This document shows, in pieces, positions 7,692-17,266 of a stretch of 64,000 nucleotides of DNA. This DNA is from Echinicola salinicaeni (lineage in GTDB: Bacteria > Bacteroidota > Bacteroidia > Cytophagales > Cyclobacteriaceae): NCBI RefSeq assembly GCF_014280965.1, contig NZ_JACODZ010000003.1, positions 434,001-498,000 on the forward strand, read 5' to 3'. The notes under the pieces are model-generated. The model ran no database searches. It was not told the DNA's origin and saw only the letters and a list, made by a program, of their open reading frames with translations. The number at the start of each line of letters is the position of its first letter. Position 1 is the first letter of the stretch. The position numbers and the translations under genes are program-made.

Positions 7692-10600
7692 ATGGTCAGG
7701 TTTTTATTATCGAGGCCCATAGCGGTCACCATGGTTTTTCTGGCCCTGATGGTCTTTAGCCTGATAGGCTTCACCAAGCTTCCCATATCCTTATTGCCAC
7801 CTATTGATGTGCCGCAGATTGTGGTAAAGGTGAATTATCCCAATGCTTCTCCTGAGGCCATTGAGCAGAATGTGCTGAGCAGGGTGCGGGAAGGACTGAT
7901 CACCCTCAACGGGCTTGAAGATATGGACAGTAAGGCAGGAAGTGAAACTGGTACGCTGAGGCTCCAATTTGCCTATGGCACTTCCATGGAGCTGGCCTAT
8001 ATTGAAGTCAATGAAAAAATAGACCGCCTCACCAATAGCCTTCCCCAAGAACTTGCCCGTCCCCAGGTCATCCGCATCAATACCAATGACATTCCCATGG
8101 TACGCTTACAGGTGATTCCAAAGGAAGGTACGGATTATGCTGAAGTAACCAAGTTAGCCGAAAATGTTATAAAGAAGCGGATAGAGCAGCTACAGGGAAT
8201 ATCACTGGTAGATATCAATGGCAAGCAGGAAAGGGTGATTACCGTAGAGCCCAATAAGGCGGTCTTGGCCGGCTTGGGTATGAGCGAGCAAAATGTCATC
8301 AATGCGATCCGTTCGGGAAACAGCGAACCTTCGGGAATAAGCGTTAAGGATGGGCAGTACCGTTACTTTTTGAGGCTGGCCACTAGGGTGGATACACCGG
8401 AGGATATTGCACAGTTGCCGGTCTTGGGGCCAGATGGAAATGTGGTAGAGCTGGCGAAGCTGGCGAATATTCAGTACCAAATGGGAGAGCCCATGGGATA
8501 CCATTTATATGGAGAGCGTGAAGGCTTGGTCATCACAGTACATAAGCAGGCGGCAGCCAAGATGAATGAGCTGATGGAGAAGGTCAGTGAGTCGGTAGAA
8601 CTGTTCAAAAAGGATTATCCGCAGGTGGACTTTGCCCTGAGCCAGGATCAATCCGCCCTGCTCAATGCTGGTATCAATAACCTTCAGACCAGTTTACTCT
8701 TTGGAGGGATTTTCGCCTTTGGGGTATTATTTATCTTTATGGGCAATTATAAGATGCCCTTGATTATTGGTGTCAGCTTGCCCACGTCCCTACTGATCAG
8801 TTTTCTGGTCTTTTATGCATTCGGGATTTCCATCAATGTGATTTCCCTAAGTGGCCTGGCCTTGGGCTTGGGCATGTTGATCGATAATGCCATTATTGTT
8901 TTGGACAATATCACCCGCAAAAGACAGGAGGGCTTGCCACTTTTTGATGCCTGCGTCAAGGGGGTAAATGAAGTCATGTCGGCTTTGATCTCTTCTGTGC
9001 TGACCACTTTGGCGGTCTTTGTGCCCTTGGTTTTTCTGAGTGGTATTTCCGGGGCCTTATTCTTTGATCAGGCAGTGTCGGTAGCAGCCATCCTTTTTGT
9101 GTCCCTATTGGTGGCTTTTGTGCTCTTGCCTTTACTTTACCGTCTTTTCTTTGCCAATAAGCAATGGGACAGCAATCAAGAGGATAGCCGCTTTTTTAAA
9201 GGAGTGTTGGCTTTATATAAAATTGGCTACCAAAAGGTGATGGCCCAAAGGCGCTTGAGTTTGATTTTATTGGTGGCACTTATTCCGCTGTTTTTGATGA
9301 TCGGCCTGGTACTGCCCAAAGAGGGTTTGCCCCCGATCGGGAAAAAGGATGTGCTCCTGGAAGTGAATTGGAATGAAGCGATAGGTGTGGAGCAAAACCG
9401 TGAGCGGGTAAAAAATATTATTGCTGGACTAGGGGAAGGCATTGAACAGGCTGAGGCAGATGTGGGCATCAGGCAGTTTTTGCTCTTTGATGGGGAGAAC
9501 TCCGTACAAGAGGCCAGTATCTATATTGATTTCCGTGATCAAGCTAGCAAGGATGATTATACGGAGCAACTGGAAAAGGGGCTTAGGGAAAAATATCCGA
9601 GGGCCAGTATCCATCTCATGGATGCCCCCAATGCCTTTGATCAGCTGTTTTCCTCCAATGTTCCCTACTATGAAATGCGCTGGAAAGAGCTGAAGGACAA
9701 AAAGCCAGTTGATGCAGCGACCATGGAACCTTGGTTGGAGGATTTGCCAACTGCACAATGGAAGAAAGGGCCAGGGCTGCAGGAAGAGTCGGCAGTGGTG
9801 TTCAGACTGGACCTTGAGAAATTGTCCCTCTACAAAATCGAAACCAACGAAATGGTCAGGCAAATTGAACAGCTCTTTGGGCGCTTCACCATTGATGAAA
9901 TCAAACAGTTCAGTGAGGTGACGCCAATCAGGTTGAAGGAAAGTGATGCCGATTATAGGGGAATTTTAGAGAGTAATTATTTAGGGTCCAGAGATGGTCA
10001 GCGCTATGCCTTGGCCAATTTTATCCAAGTGGGATATGAGGACCATTATAAGTATGTGACAGCGGATAAGACCGGGATTTACCAATCCGTGGAAATTACT
10101 GCCCCCAATCCACAAAACAGGGAGAGGGAGCTTAAAAACTGGGGATTGGATAGAAACCTCAGTGTGTCTTTTTCCGGGCAATATTTCAAAGATCAGGAAA
10201 ACATTCAGCAATTGATAGGGATTTTGGGCGTGGCGGTATTGCTGCTTTATTTTATCCTTGCTGCCCAGTTTGAGAGTTTTGTACAGCCGCTGATTGTGAT
10301 CTTTACCCTGCCTCTGGGAATTGGAGGGGCACTGCTGGTACTTTGGCTGAGTGGCACCTCACTCAATATTATGTCGGCTATTGGACTGGTGGTGATGCTG
10401 GGGATTATGGTCAACGATGCCATTCTAAAAATCGATACCATTAACAGGTTGAGGGTGAGTTATGCGGAGCAGGAAGAGGATTTGACTAGCAGGGAGATTT
10501 TGGAAAAGGCCCTTTTTAAGGCTGGGGAAATCAGGCTGAAACCGATTTTGATGACTTCGATCACTACGATTTTGGCCTTGCTGCCCGTGGTGTTCAGTTC

Positions 10601-10748
10601 AGGCTTGGGAGCGGACCTGCAGAGACCCTTGGTCTTCAGTGTGATGGGTGGCTTGACGATTGGGACGCTAACCGCATTGTATTTTGTGCCTTTGATGTAT
10701 TGGGCATTGAGTAGAAAAAGAAGTAAGTATGAAGTATTGAGTAGCTAG
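7692..10748 (+). CDS. RND efflux permease (HAE1/AcrB-like), first copy
   Basis: 1018 residues, the usual RND length, with 12 expected TM helices and two large periplasmic loops. The N-terminus MVRFLLSRPIAVTMVFLALM and TM4 motif GLGMLIDNAIIVLDNI are typical. Where AcrB has a paired Asp-Asp for proton relay, this protein has Asp-Asn, as in some other RND branches. The second half repeats the pattern (IGLVVMLGIMVNDAILKIDTI). The last codons (SKYEVLSS) derive from an AAGTAT-type repeat that runs on into the intergenic DNA, so the original C-terminus was probably altered. Substrate unknown. Confidence 0.92.
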   Translation: MVRFLLSRPIAVTMVFLALMVFSLIGFTKLPISLLPPIDVPQIVVKVNYPNASPEAIEQNVLSRVREGLITLNGLEDMDSKAGSETGTLRLQFAYGTSMELAYIEVNEKIDRLTNSLPQELARPQVIRINTNDIPMVRLQVIPKEGTDYAEVTKLAENVIKKRIEQLQGISLVDINGKQERVITVEPNKAVLAGLGMSEQNVINAIRSGNSEPSGISVKDGQYRYFLRLATRVDTPEDIAQLPVLGPDGNVVELAKLANIQYQMGEPMGYHLYGEREGLVITVHKQAAAKMNELMEKVSESVELFKKDYPQVDFALSQDQSALLNAGINNLQTSLLFGGIFAFGVLFIFMGNYKMPLIIGVSLPTSLLISFLVFYAFGISINVISLSGLALGLGMLIDNAIIVLDNITRKRQEGLPLFDACVKGVNEVMSALISSVLTTLAVFVPLVFLSGISGALFFDQAVSVAAILFVSLLVAFVLLPLLYRLFFANKQWDSNQEDSRFFKGVLALYKIGYQKVMAQRRLSLILLVALIPLFLMIGLVLPKEGLPPIGKKDVLLEVNWNEAIGVEQNRERVKNIIAGLGEGIEQAEADVGIRQFLLFDGENSVQEASIYIDFRDQASKDDYTEQLEKGLREKYPRASIHLMDAPNAFDQLFSSNVPYYEMRWKELKDKKPVDAATMEPWLEDLPTAQWKKGPGLQEESAVVFRLDLEKLSLYKIETNEMVRQIEQLFGRFTIDEIKQFSEVTPIRLKESDADYRGILESNYLGSRDGQRYALANFIQVGYEDHYKYVTADKTGIYQSVEITAPNPQNRERELKNWGLDRNLSVSFSGQYFKDQENIQQLIGILGVAVLLLYFILAAQFESFVQPLIVIFTLPLGIGGALLVLWLSGTSLNIMSAIGLVVMLGIMVNDAILKIDTINRLRVSYAEQEEDLTSREILEKALFKAGEIRLKPILMTSITTILALLPVVFSSGLGADLQRPLVFSVMGGLTIGTLTALYFVPLMYWALSRKRSKYEVLSS

Positions 10749-10960
10749 TATCGGGTATCAAGTACGAAGTATGGAGTATAAAGTAGGAATCCTGTTGACT
10801 GTATTGCAGTAATTATCTTGACTCAAACCCCAAAGGGGTTAAACATACATAATGGTGAAGCATCATCAAACCTCGCGACCCTGAAGGGGTCGAATTAAAT
10901 TCGGGTAGAGAAGTACGAGGTGGAAATATGGAGTATGAAGAACGAAGCTTAGAAGTGTTG
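10726..10960. repeat. AAGTAT-type repeats and two GC palindromes after the first RND permease
   Basis: A run of 7-9 nt words such as AGTATGAAGTATTGAGTAG, CAAGTACGAAGTATGGAGT and GAAGTACGAGGTGG starts inside the permease gene and continues past its stop. Two palindromes follow: AACCCCAAAGGGGTT (10826-10840) and CGACCCTGAAGGGGTCG (10876-10892). They resemble dispersed Bacteroidota intergenic repeats and could also end transcription. The rest of the 308-bp gap shows nothing. Confidence 0.65.
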
Positions 10961-11056
10961 TACCAAATCTCTGCCTTGGTACTTGATAAATTGAGTCTCT
11001 GACTAAAAATACTGTTTTCGTTATGTCGAAGATGGTATTAAATAATCGATAAGCCT

Positions 11057-12121
11057 ATGTTTTTTTTATGTAGAGTTAGTTTTGTTTTAGCTGTTTTAAT
11101 GGCAATGGGTTGTTCGGAGGAACCTAAAAGTACCTTGCCTACTATTCAAGTGCCTGAAAAGACTGATTCAGACCTTGTATTGAATAAGATTGCCAAATCG
11201 GTCAAGACCATTCAATTGGAGACCAAAAAGGAGGCATTGTTAGGTCATATATTTCGTGTAAAACAATATGATGATAAACTTTTTATTCCAGATAGAAACA
11301 AGGTCTTGGTTTTTGATCTGGAAGGAAAATTCTTGTACCAGATAGGAATACAGGGAGAGGGACCCGGAGAGTATCGAGGGGTTTCATCATTTGCCCTAGA
11401 CCCGAATACCGGTAATGTTTATATCGCCTCTGATATCCGAATTTTGGTTTATACCTCAGAGGGTGAGCTATTAATGGAAAAGAAGTTCACCAACGGAGTT
11501 TTTAATCTAGGTTTTGTAAATGGAAAATTATACAAGTTCATAAGGTCACTGGGGAATAAGGTCAATAATGGTTTTGGCAATTATACCTCACTACTTGAAT
11601 TCACTCCTGAGTTGGAGCTTTTGGATAGCATACCTGTAAAATCTGTTTTTTTAAAGAAACTTATGGTGTCCAGAAGCCCATATATGCATTATTTGTATAA
11701 TAATGGATTGGGCACTTACCTTTATTATCCGGTACTTTCTCCGGAAGAAATTTATAGAGATACCCTATATCAGTACAAAGATAATAAGCTGGCTCCATAT
11801 CTGAAATTGGATTTTGAAAGGCCACAGTCATTGGATGAAGAGGGATTTAAAGTTACCCAGATATTAAATATCATTGATTCCTCTTCTTATCTTTTCTGCG
11901 AATATAGTCAGCATTGGAAAAGGAGGTTTTTTGTTTTTAATAAGAGGGATTCTACCAGTTATAACCTTAAAGTAGGGCCTCTGGATGGTCAAGGAGAGCC
12001 TGTCGTGCTTAGGCCTCTGGACTTAGAAAAGGACATATTTTACTATGTGAAAACTTCAGAATTCATGGATAAAGAAACCGAAGAATCCAACCCGATAGTT
12101 GGTATTGTCGAAATGAAATAA
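11057..12121 (+). CDS. 6-bladed beta-propeller lipoprotein between the two RND genes
   Basis: 354 residues. The signal sequence ends MAMGC (Cys19), so it is a predicted lipoprotein. The propeller hallmark QGEGPGEYRGVSSF sits near residues 99-112, preceded by FDLEGKFLYQIG and followed by the blade motif NVYIASDIRILVYTSEG. The N-terminal phrase TIQLETKKEALLGHIFRVK is typical of these proteins, which compare their first blade with a stored value. It lies between two RND permease genes, flanked on both sides by repeat-filled gaps of about 308 and 155 bp, so co-transcription is uncertain. Function unknown. Confidence 0.78.
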   Translation: MFFLCRVSFVLAVLMAMGCSEEPKSTLPTIQVPEKTDSDLVLNKIAKSVKTIQLETKKEALLGHIFRVKQYDDKLFIPDRNKVLVFDLEGKFLYQIGIQGEGPGEYRGVSSFALDPNTGNVYIASDIRILVYTSEGELLMEKKFTNGVFNLGFVNGKLYKFIRSLGNKVNNGFGNYTSLLEFTPELELLDSIPVKSVFLKKLMVSRSPYMHYLYNNGLGTYLYYPVLSPEEIYRDTLYQYKDNKLAPYLKLDFERPQSLDEEGFKVTQILNIIDSSSYLFCEYSQHWKRRFFVFNKRDSTSYNLKVGPLDGQGEPVVLRPLDLEKDIFYYVKTSEFMDKETEESNPIVGIVEMK

Positions 12122-12129
12122 TAATTGTT

Positions 12130-12276
12130 GAAAGGAGCCAAAGGCTCAAGTTTGCTTGGTCCATCAGCACAGCAGAATGGACAACATGACTTGAGGCTCA
12201 AGACTCAATACTCATGTCTAAAGACTAATCTAAAGTCTAAAATCTTATGTCTAACATCTAGTGTCTAAAACAAAAT
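12130..12276. repeat. Degenerate intergenic repeats before the second RND permease
   Basis: Runs of GTCTAAAGACTAATCTAAAG and TCTTATGTCTAACATCTAG words, resembling the segment near 4310-4365. Nothing gene-like is present. The TTG start of the next gene follows directly. Confidence 0.5.
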
Positions 12277-15200
12277 TTGAGTCCATTTAGAATTGTCATA
12301 TCGTTTTTTGTGCTGGCCATCATAGGCTTTGCCTTGGTGCCCAAACTTACCGTTGAGCTAAATCCGCGGGAAAAGGAGCCAGTGCTCAGTATTTCCTATG
12401 GTGTAAGGGATGCTTCACCAGATCTGGTGGAAAAGTTGGGGACAGCGCCTTTGGAGGGGCTTTTTAGCCAGCTGTCCGACCTTAAGAAAATCGAATCGGT
12501 TTCTCGCTATAATGGCGGTTCGGTGACCTTGCGCTTCGATAAGCATACGGACATGGAATTCAAGAAGTTTGAGGTGACCTCCCTGATCAGGCAGATATAT
12601 CCATCTCTGGATAAGAAAGTCAGCTTTCCGCTGGTTTTTCAGTCTGCCCAGCGTAATAATGAACCACCTATTCTGCAATACAGCATCAATGCACCCTTTG
12701 CGGCCTTTGAAATCAAAAAGGTCACTGAGGATATCTTGAAGTCCGTCCTTAACCGCTTTGATGAGGTGGAGGAAATCCAGGTTTATGGGGCCAGGGATCT
12801 GCAGCTTTTTGTGACCTATGATATACAAAAACTGCAGGCTTTTGGTATAAGCAGGGGAATGCTCAATTCAGTGCTGCGCAGTGCTTTTGGAACTAGCTTT
12901 CCCGGAATGGCCCTGAACCATCAAGGGGAAGCCCTTTTTATTCAGGTGGACCGCTCCTTGGTCGAAATGGAGCAGTTGGAAATGCTTAGGATTACCAATC
13001 GGGATGGAAAGGATATTTACCTCAGGGATATTGCCCAACTGACCTTGGAGGAAGCGGAACCCAACCGCTATTATAGGATCAATGGCAATAACTCCGTGAC
13101 CATGAGTATTACCAGTAGGGAAGGGGTGAACAAGGTGGTTTTGGCACAAAGGCTAAAGGAGGCCATCGAGGAAGCTTCTGAGCTGTTGCCTTCAGGATAT
13201 GATGTGCGCTTGGAGCAGGATGATACCGAATACCTGTCCAAGGAACTGAACAAAATCTATAAAAGATCAGGGCTGTCCATCCTGATTTTGGTGGTCTTTA
13301 TCTTTTTGATCAACCGGAACTGGCGTTATCTGACCGTATTATTTTTGGGCATCCTGGTCAACCTGAGTGCTACGGGTATTATCCTATATACTTTAGGGAC
13401 CCATCTGCACCTTTATTCCATTGCAGGATTGACCATTTCCTTTGGTTTGATTGTGGACAATGCCATCATCATGATTGACCACCTGCACAAACACAAAAAC
13501 AGAAAGGTCTTTTTGGCCCTTTTGGCGGCTTCCCTGACCACCATTGCCGCCCTGCTTATGGTGTTTTTATTGCCGGAAGAAGACCAGAAAAACCTGACGG
13601 ACTTTGCGGTGGTGGTAGCCGTGATGTTGGCAGTGTCGCTACTGGTGGCACTCTTGTTTACCCCAGCCATGTACCAACTGCTGTTTGGGGAAAAAGTAGG
13701 CCAGAAAAGAAGCATCACTGTCCCCAAGTTGAGGAGACGGGTAAGGTGGTTTGGAAGGTACAGTAAGCTCATTGGATTTGCCGCTCACTACAGAAAGACC
13801 TTTGTCATATTCTTGGTCTTGCTTTTTGGCTTGCCCATATTTTACCTGCCGGCCAAATGGGAAGGGCAGGATTGGTACAATAAGGTCATTGGCAGCACGG
13901 TATATCAAGAGGATATCAGGCCCTATGTGGACAAGGCCTTGGGTGGTTCCTTGAGGATGTTTGTCCGCGGGGTATTTGAGAAGTCTGGCTACAGGGAAGC
14001 TGCCCAGACAAGGCTATATGTCAATGTGCGCCTGCCCTTTGGGAATACCCTCGATCAAATGGATTTTATCATTCGGGAGTTTGAGGAGTTCCTACAAGGC
14101 GTGGAAGGAGTGGACAAGTTTGTGAGCAATGTGTCCTCGGGACAAAATGCTTCCATTACCATCACCTTTAAGGAAGCCTATGAAAATTCAGCCTTGCCTT
14201 ATCAGCTAAAGGGAAGACTGTCAGTAAAGGCTACAGACTGGAGCGGTGCAAGATGGAGTATCTATGGGGTGGGGCAAGGTTTCAGTGCCGGCCCGGGGGG
14301 AGAAGGGATTCCATCATTCACCGTGATGATGAAGGGCTATAACTATGATGAACTGGCAAGGCAGTCGGAAGTACTGGCCGAAAAGCTCATGCAGCACAAA
14401 AGGATCCAAGAAGTCAATACCAATGAGCGCCTGTCTTACGGGGAAAGGAGTTCTGAGGAGTTTGTACTTCGATTTGATCAGAAGAAGCTCGCCCTGCAGG
14501 GTACCAATCAATATGAGGTGATGACGGCCCTGAGTGATAGGTCCAAACCCACTGGGACAAGTCTTTATTTGAACCTAGAGGATAAGAATTATGGTGTGGT
14601 CGTCAGGGAAAAGCATGCAGAAGATTTCTCCCGTTTTGACCTGGAAGAGACCTCCCTGATCAGCTCAGAAGACAAAATGCTTAAAGTGTCCAGTTTAGGA
14701 ACACTGGTCAAGGAAACTACGACCAACTCCCTGCACAAGGAAGACCGACAATATATCCGGAGGGTAGCCTTTGAGTATATGGGCTCAAGAAAGTTTGGCA
14801 GTGAATACCTGGATGAAGTGCTGGAAGAGATGAAGGCAAGTATGCCCATTGGTTATTCTGCTGAGACTTCTGCTTATGGCTGGGGTTATGGGAAAAATAA
14901 GCGACAGTATACGCTGTTATTGGTCTTGATTGTGGCCATTTTCTTTATCTGTGGGGTTTTATTTGAAAATCTCAAGCAGCCTTTTTATATCATTGCGGTG
15001 ATTCCAATAGCCTTTATTGGCTTGTTCTTGATCTTTTCGCTATTTGATTTTTATTTCGACCAAGGGGGCTATGCCGCCTTTGTAATGCTGGGGGGCTTGG
15101 CAGTGAATGCGGCCATTTTCATCGTCAATGACCTGAATAATAGAGAAAATGGAAAGTATAACCGAAATGTATTGAAGTCAGTGGCAGGCAAATCTATACC

Positions 15201-15378
15201 AATATTATTGACAGTTCTCTCCACCTGTTTTGGATTGATTCCATTTATTATGGAAGGGCAAAATGAGATATTCTGGTTTTCACTGGCCATCGGCACCATC
15301 GGTGGCTTGGTTTTCAGCATGGTCGGGGTGTTTTTGGCTTTGCCCGTGTTTTTATGGAGAAAAGGGAGTGGGAAGTAG
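12277..15378 (+). CDS. RND efflux permease, second copy
   Basis: 1033 residues, a complete RND protein. The TTG start is chosen because it gives the expected short N-terminus before TM1 (SPFRIVISFFVLAIIGFALV); no ATG is available upstream before the repeats. TM4 reads SFGLIVDNAIIMIDHLHKH, again with Asp-Asn instead of Asp-Asp. The second half has VMLGGLAVNAAIFIVNDLNN. It is divergent from the first permease, so the pair may form a mixed trimer (as MdtB/MdtC do) or serve different substrates with the one adaptor encoded at 6600. The stop codon TAG falls inside an AAGTAG repeat word. Confidence 0.88.
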   Translation: MSPFRIVISFFVLAIIGFALVPKLTVELNPREKEPVLSISYGVRDASPDLVEKLGTAPLEGLFSQLSDLKKIESVSRYNGGSVTLRFDKHTDMEFKKFEVTSLIRQIYPSLDKKVSFPLVFQSAQRNNEPPILQYSINAPFAAFEIKKVTEDILKSVLNRFDEVEEIQVYGARDLQLFVTYDIQKLQAFGISRGMLNSVLRSAFGTSFPGMALNHQGEALFIQVDRSLVEMEQLEMLRITNRDGKDIYLRDIAQLTLEEAEPNRYYRINGNNSVTMSITSREGVNKVVLAQRLKEAIEEASELLPSGYDVRLEQDDTEYLSKELNKIYKRSGLSILILVVFIFLINRNWRYLTVLFLGILVNLSATGIILYTLGTHLHLYSIAGLTISFGLIVDNAIIMIDHLHKHKNRKVFLALLAASLTTIAALLMVFLLPEEDQKNLTDFAVVVAVMLAVSLLVALLFTPAMYQLLFGEKVGQKRSITVPKLRRRVRWFGRYSKLIGFAAHYRKTFVIFLVLLFGLPIFYLPAKWEGQDWYNKVIGSTVYQEDIRPYVDKALGGSLRMFVRGVFEKSGYREAAQTRLYVNVRLPFGNTLDQMDFIIREFEEFLQGVEGVDKFVSNVSSGQNASITITFKEAYENSALPYQLKGRLSVKATDWSGARWSIYGVGQGFSAGPGGEGIPSFTVMMKGYNYDELARQSEVLAEKLMQHKRIQEVNTNERLSYGERSSEEFVLRFDQKKLALQGTNQYEVMTALSDRSKPTGTSLYLNLEDKNYGVVVREKHAEDFSRFDLEETSLISSEDKMLKVSSLGTLVKETTTNSLHKEDRQYIRRVAFEYMGSRKFGSEYLDEVLEEMKASMPIGYSAETSAYGWGYGKNKRQYTLLLVLIVAIFFICGVLFENLKQPFYIIAVIPIAFIGLFLIFSLFDFYFDQGGYAAFVMLGGLAVNAAIFIVNDLNNRENGKYNRNVLKSVAGKSIPILLTVLSTCFGLIPFIMEGQNEIFWFSLAIGTIGGLVFSMVGVFLALPVFLWRKGSGK

Positions 15379-15600
15379 CAAGTACAAAGTATCAAGTATC
15401 TAGATAAAATACGCTAGACACCAGACAAAAGAACAAAGACTGAAGTACAAAGTATCAAGTACGATGTACGAAGTAGGTAGTACGAGGTATTAAGTAAAGA
15501 TTTTACAACAAAGGTCGCTAAGGAAGCTCAAAGGTCGCGAAGGTTGGGTTTACGAGAAACTCAGGGGCCTCTGTGAAGACTTAGTGTTACTCTGTGGTTT
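15373..15600. repeat. AAGTAC-type repeats and other dispersed repeats after the second RND permease
   Basis: A 19-nt word AAGTACAAAGTATCAAGTA occurs exactly twice (15380-15398 and 15443-15461) within a longer run of AAGTAN words. Next are AAGGTCGCTAAGGAAGCTC and CAAAGGTCGCGAAGG, a near-direct repeat, and a CTCTGTG...CTCTGTGGTTTTTTAT stretch. The remaining DNA up to 15754 is AT-rich with no evident features. Confidence 0.65.
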
Positions 15601-15754
15601 TTTATGTCAAGATTAAAGAGCAAAGAATAAAGACTTATAATATAACTTAGCGTATACAAGATAATATTTAATTGAACCTTAAACTTGTATCCAGTAGATA
15701 GTTGGGTTATTTTCAGGCCAATATTCTTTTTAATTTTCTTAACCATTTTGATTC

Positions 15755-17107
15755 ATGAGAGTAATCAATGTTTTTATCTTTCTGAGTTTAATAACTTTTG
15801 AGGTGCTGGGCCAAAGAATGGATCAGCCCAATTTTATCATTATTATCGCAGATGATGCCGCTTGGGATGATAGCGGGGTATATGGCAATGATATGATCCA
15901 AACGCCTAATATCAATAAATTGGGCGAAGAGGGACTGGTTTTTGATAATGCTTTTTTGACTACCAGTTCTTGCAGTCCCAGTAGATGCAGTATTTTGACT
16001 GGCAGGTATCCGCATAGTACAGGTGCGCCCGAGTTACATGTGCCTTTGCCCGAGGATCAACTCTTGTTTGCTGGAGAGCTTCAAAAAGTAGGTTATTATA
16101 CGGTTGCAGCCGGAAAGTATCATATTGGCCCGCCACGAAAGGATTTTGATAAGATTTACGGCCATCAAGTCAGTGGTTGTGAATACTGGGTACAGGCATT
16201 GGAAGAGAGACCAAAAGACCAGCCTTTTTTTATGTGGTTGGCCTCTAAAGATCCACATAGATCCTATGAGGAAAATATCATCCCCAATCCACATGATCCA
16301 AAGGAGGTGAAAGTACCACCCTATCTACCCGATAATGATTCTGTTAGGAAGGACCTGGCCTTATACTATGATGAGATTGCCCGTTTGGACAGTTATTTGG
16401 GAAAGGTGATGGAAGCATTGAAGGAACAGGGTGTAGATGAAAATACCATGGTGATCTATATGACGGATAATGGCAGGCCATTTCCAAGGGACAAAACCAG
16501 ACTTTATGATAGTGGCATCAAGACCCCCTTTATAGTTAGGTGGCCCAATCAAGTTAAGTCAGGAAGAACAGCAGCGATGATTAGTTCGATAGATATAGCT
16601 CCTACCTTATGTGAATTGGCAGGAGCTGCTTTGCCTAAAGCTTTTCAGGGGATTTCCTTCGCTTCAGTTTTGGAAGAAGCTGATCTTAAAGGGCGCGATT
16701 ATATCGTTGGCGAACATAATTGGCATGATTACCAAGCTTATGAGCGTGCATTGAGGACGGATAAGTTCTTATATATCAGAAATGAATTTCCTTTTCTGAA
16801 TGCTTCCCCTCCTGCAGATGCGGTGTCTAGCATAAGTTATCAGGAAATGATTCGCTTGCATAATGAGGCAAAATTGGAGGAAGTCCAGATGGATTGCTTT
16901 GTTCTTCCCCGACCAGAAGAGGAATTATACGATGTGCTTTCCGATCCCTTTCAGCTTAATAACTTGGCCATGGATGATACTTATGCTAAGGTGCTAGCTG
17001 AGATGCGTTCCAAGTTGAATACATGGAAAAAGGAATTTGAAGATGAACTCCCTAAGGATTATACGCCTGATGGATTTAACCGCTGGACAGGAAAACGAAT
17101 TAGATGA
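15755..17107 (+). CDS. Exported sulfatase (S1 family, heparan N-sulfatase-like)
   Basis: 450 residues with a signal peptide ending at VLGQ. It hydrolyses sulfate esters or N-sulfate in the alkaline-phosphatase fold. Visible motifs are the metal-binding IADDAAWDD (residues 31-39), the formylglycine signature CSPSRCSILTG with Cys73 as the modified residue, GKYHIG, and MTDNGRPFPRDKTRLYDSG, whose PFP context resembles N-sulfoglucosamine sulfohydrolases. An anaerobic or FGE-type maturase must be encoded elsewhere. No polysaccharide-utilisation genes (SusC/SusD, lyases) flank it, so the substrate is not indicated by context. Substrate class is inference. Confidence 0.85.
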   Translation: MRVINVFIFLSLITFEVLGQRMDQPNFIIIIADDAAWDDSGVYGNDMIQTPNINKLGEEGLVFDNAFLTTSSCSPSRCSILTGRYPHSTGAPELHVPLPEDQLLFAGELQKVGYYTVAAGKYHIGPPRKDFDKIYGHQVSGCEYWVQALEERPKDQPFFMWLASKDPHRSYEENIIPNPHDPKEVKVPPYLPDNDSVRKDLALYYDEIARLDSYLGKVMEALKEQGVDENTMVIYMTDNGRPFPRDKTRLYDSGIKTPFIVRWPNQVKSGRTAAMISSIDIAPTLCELAGAALPKAFQGISFASVLEEADLKGRDYIVGEHNWHDYQAYERALRTDKFLYIRNEFPFLNASPPADAVSSISYQEMIRLHNEAKLEEVQMDCFVLPRPEEELYDVLSDPFQLNNLAMDDTYAKVLAEMRSKLNTWKKEFEDELPKDYTPDGFNRWTGKRIR

Positions 17108-17266
17108 TATATATATCCTTAATTCTACCAGTAAAGATTAAAAGCGAATCAAAAGGATCCCTTTGATTAAAGTAGCAACTGCTTTAGTCTTCCGAGCTCT
17201 TGAGCAAAGGATTAATGCTTACAGGTATCATAGCAAATTACCAGATTAAATTATTTTTGCTTTTAC

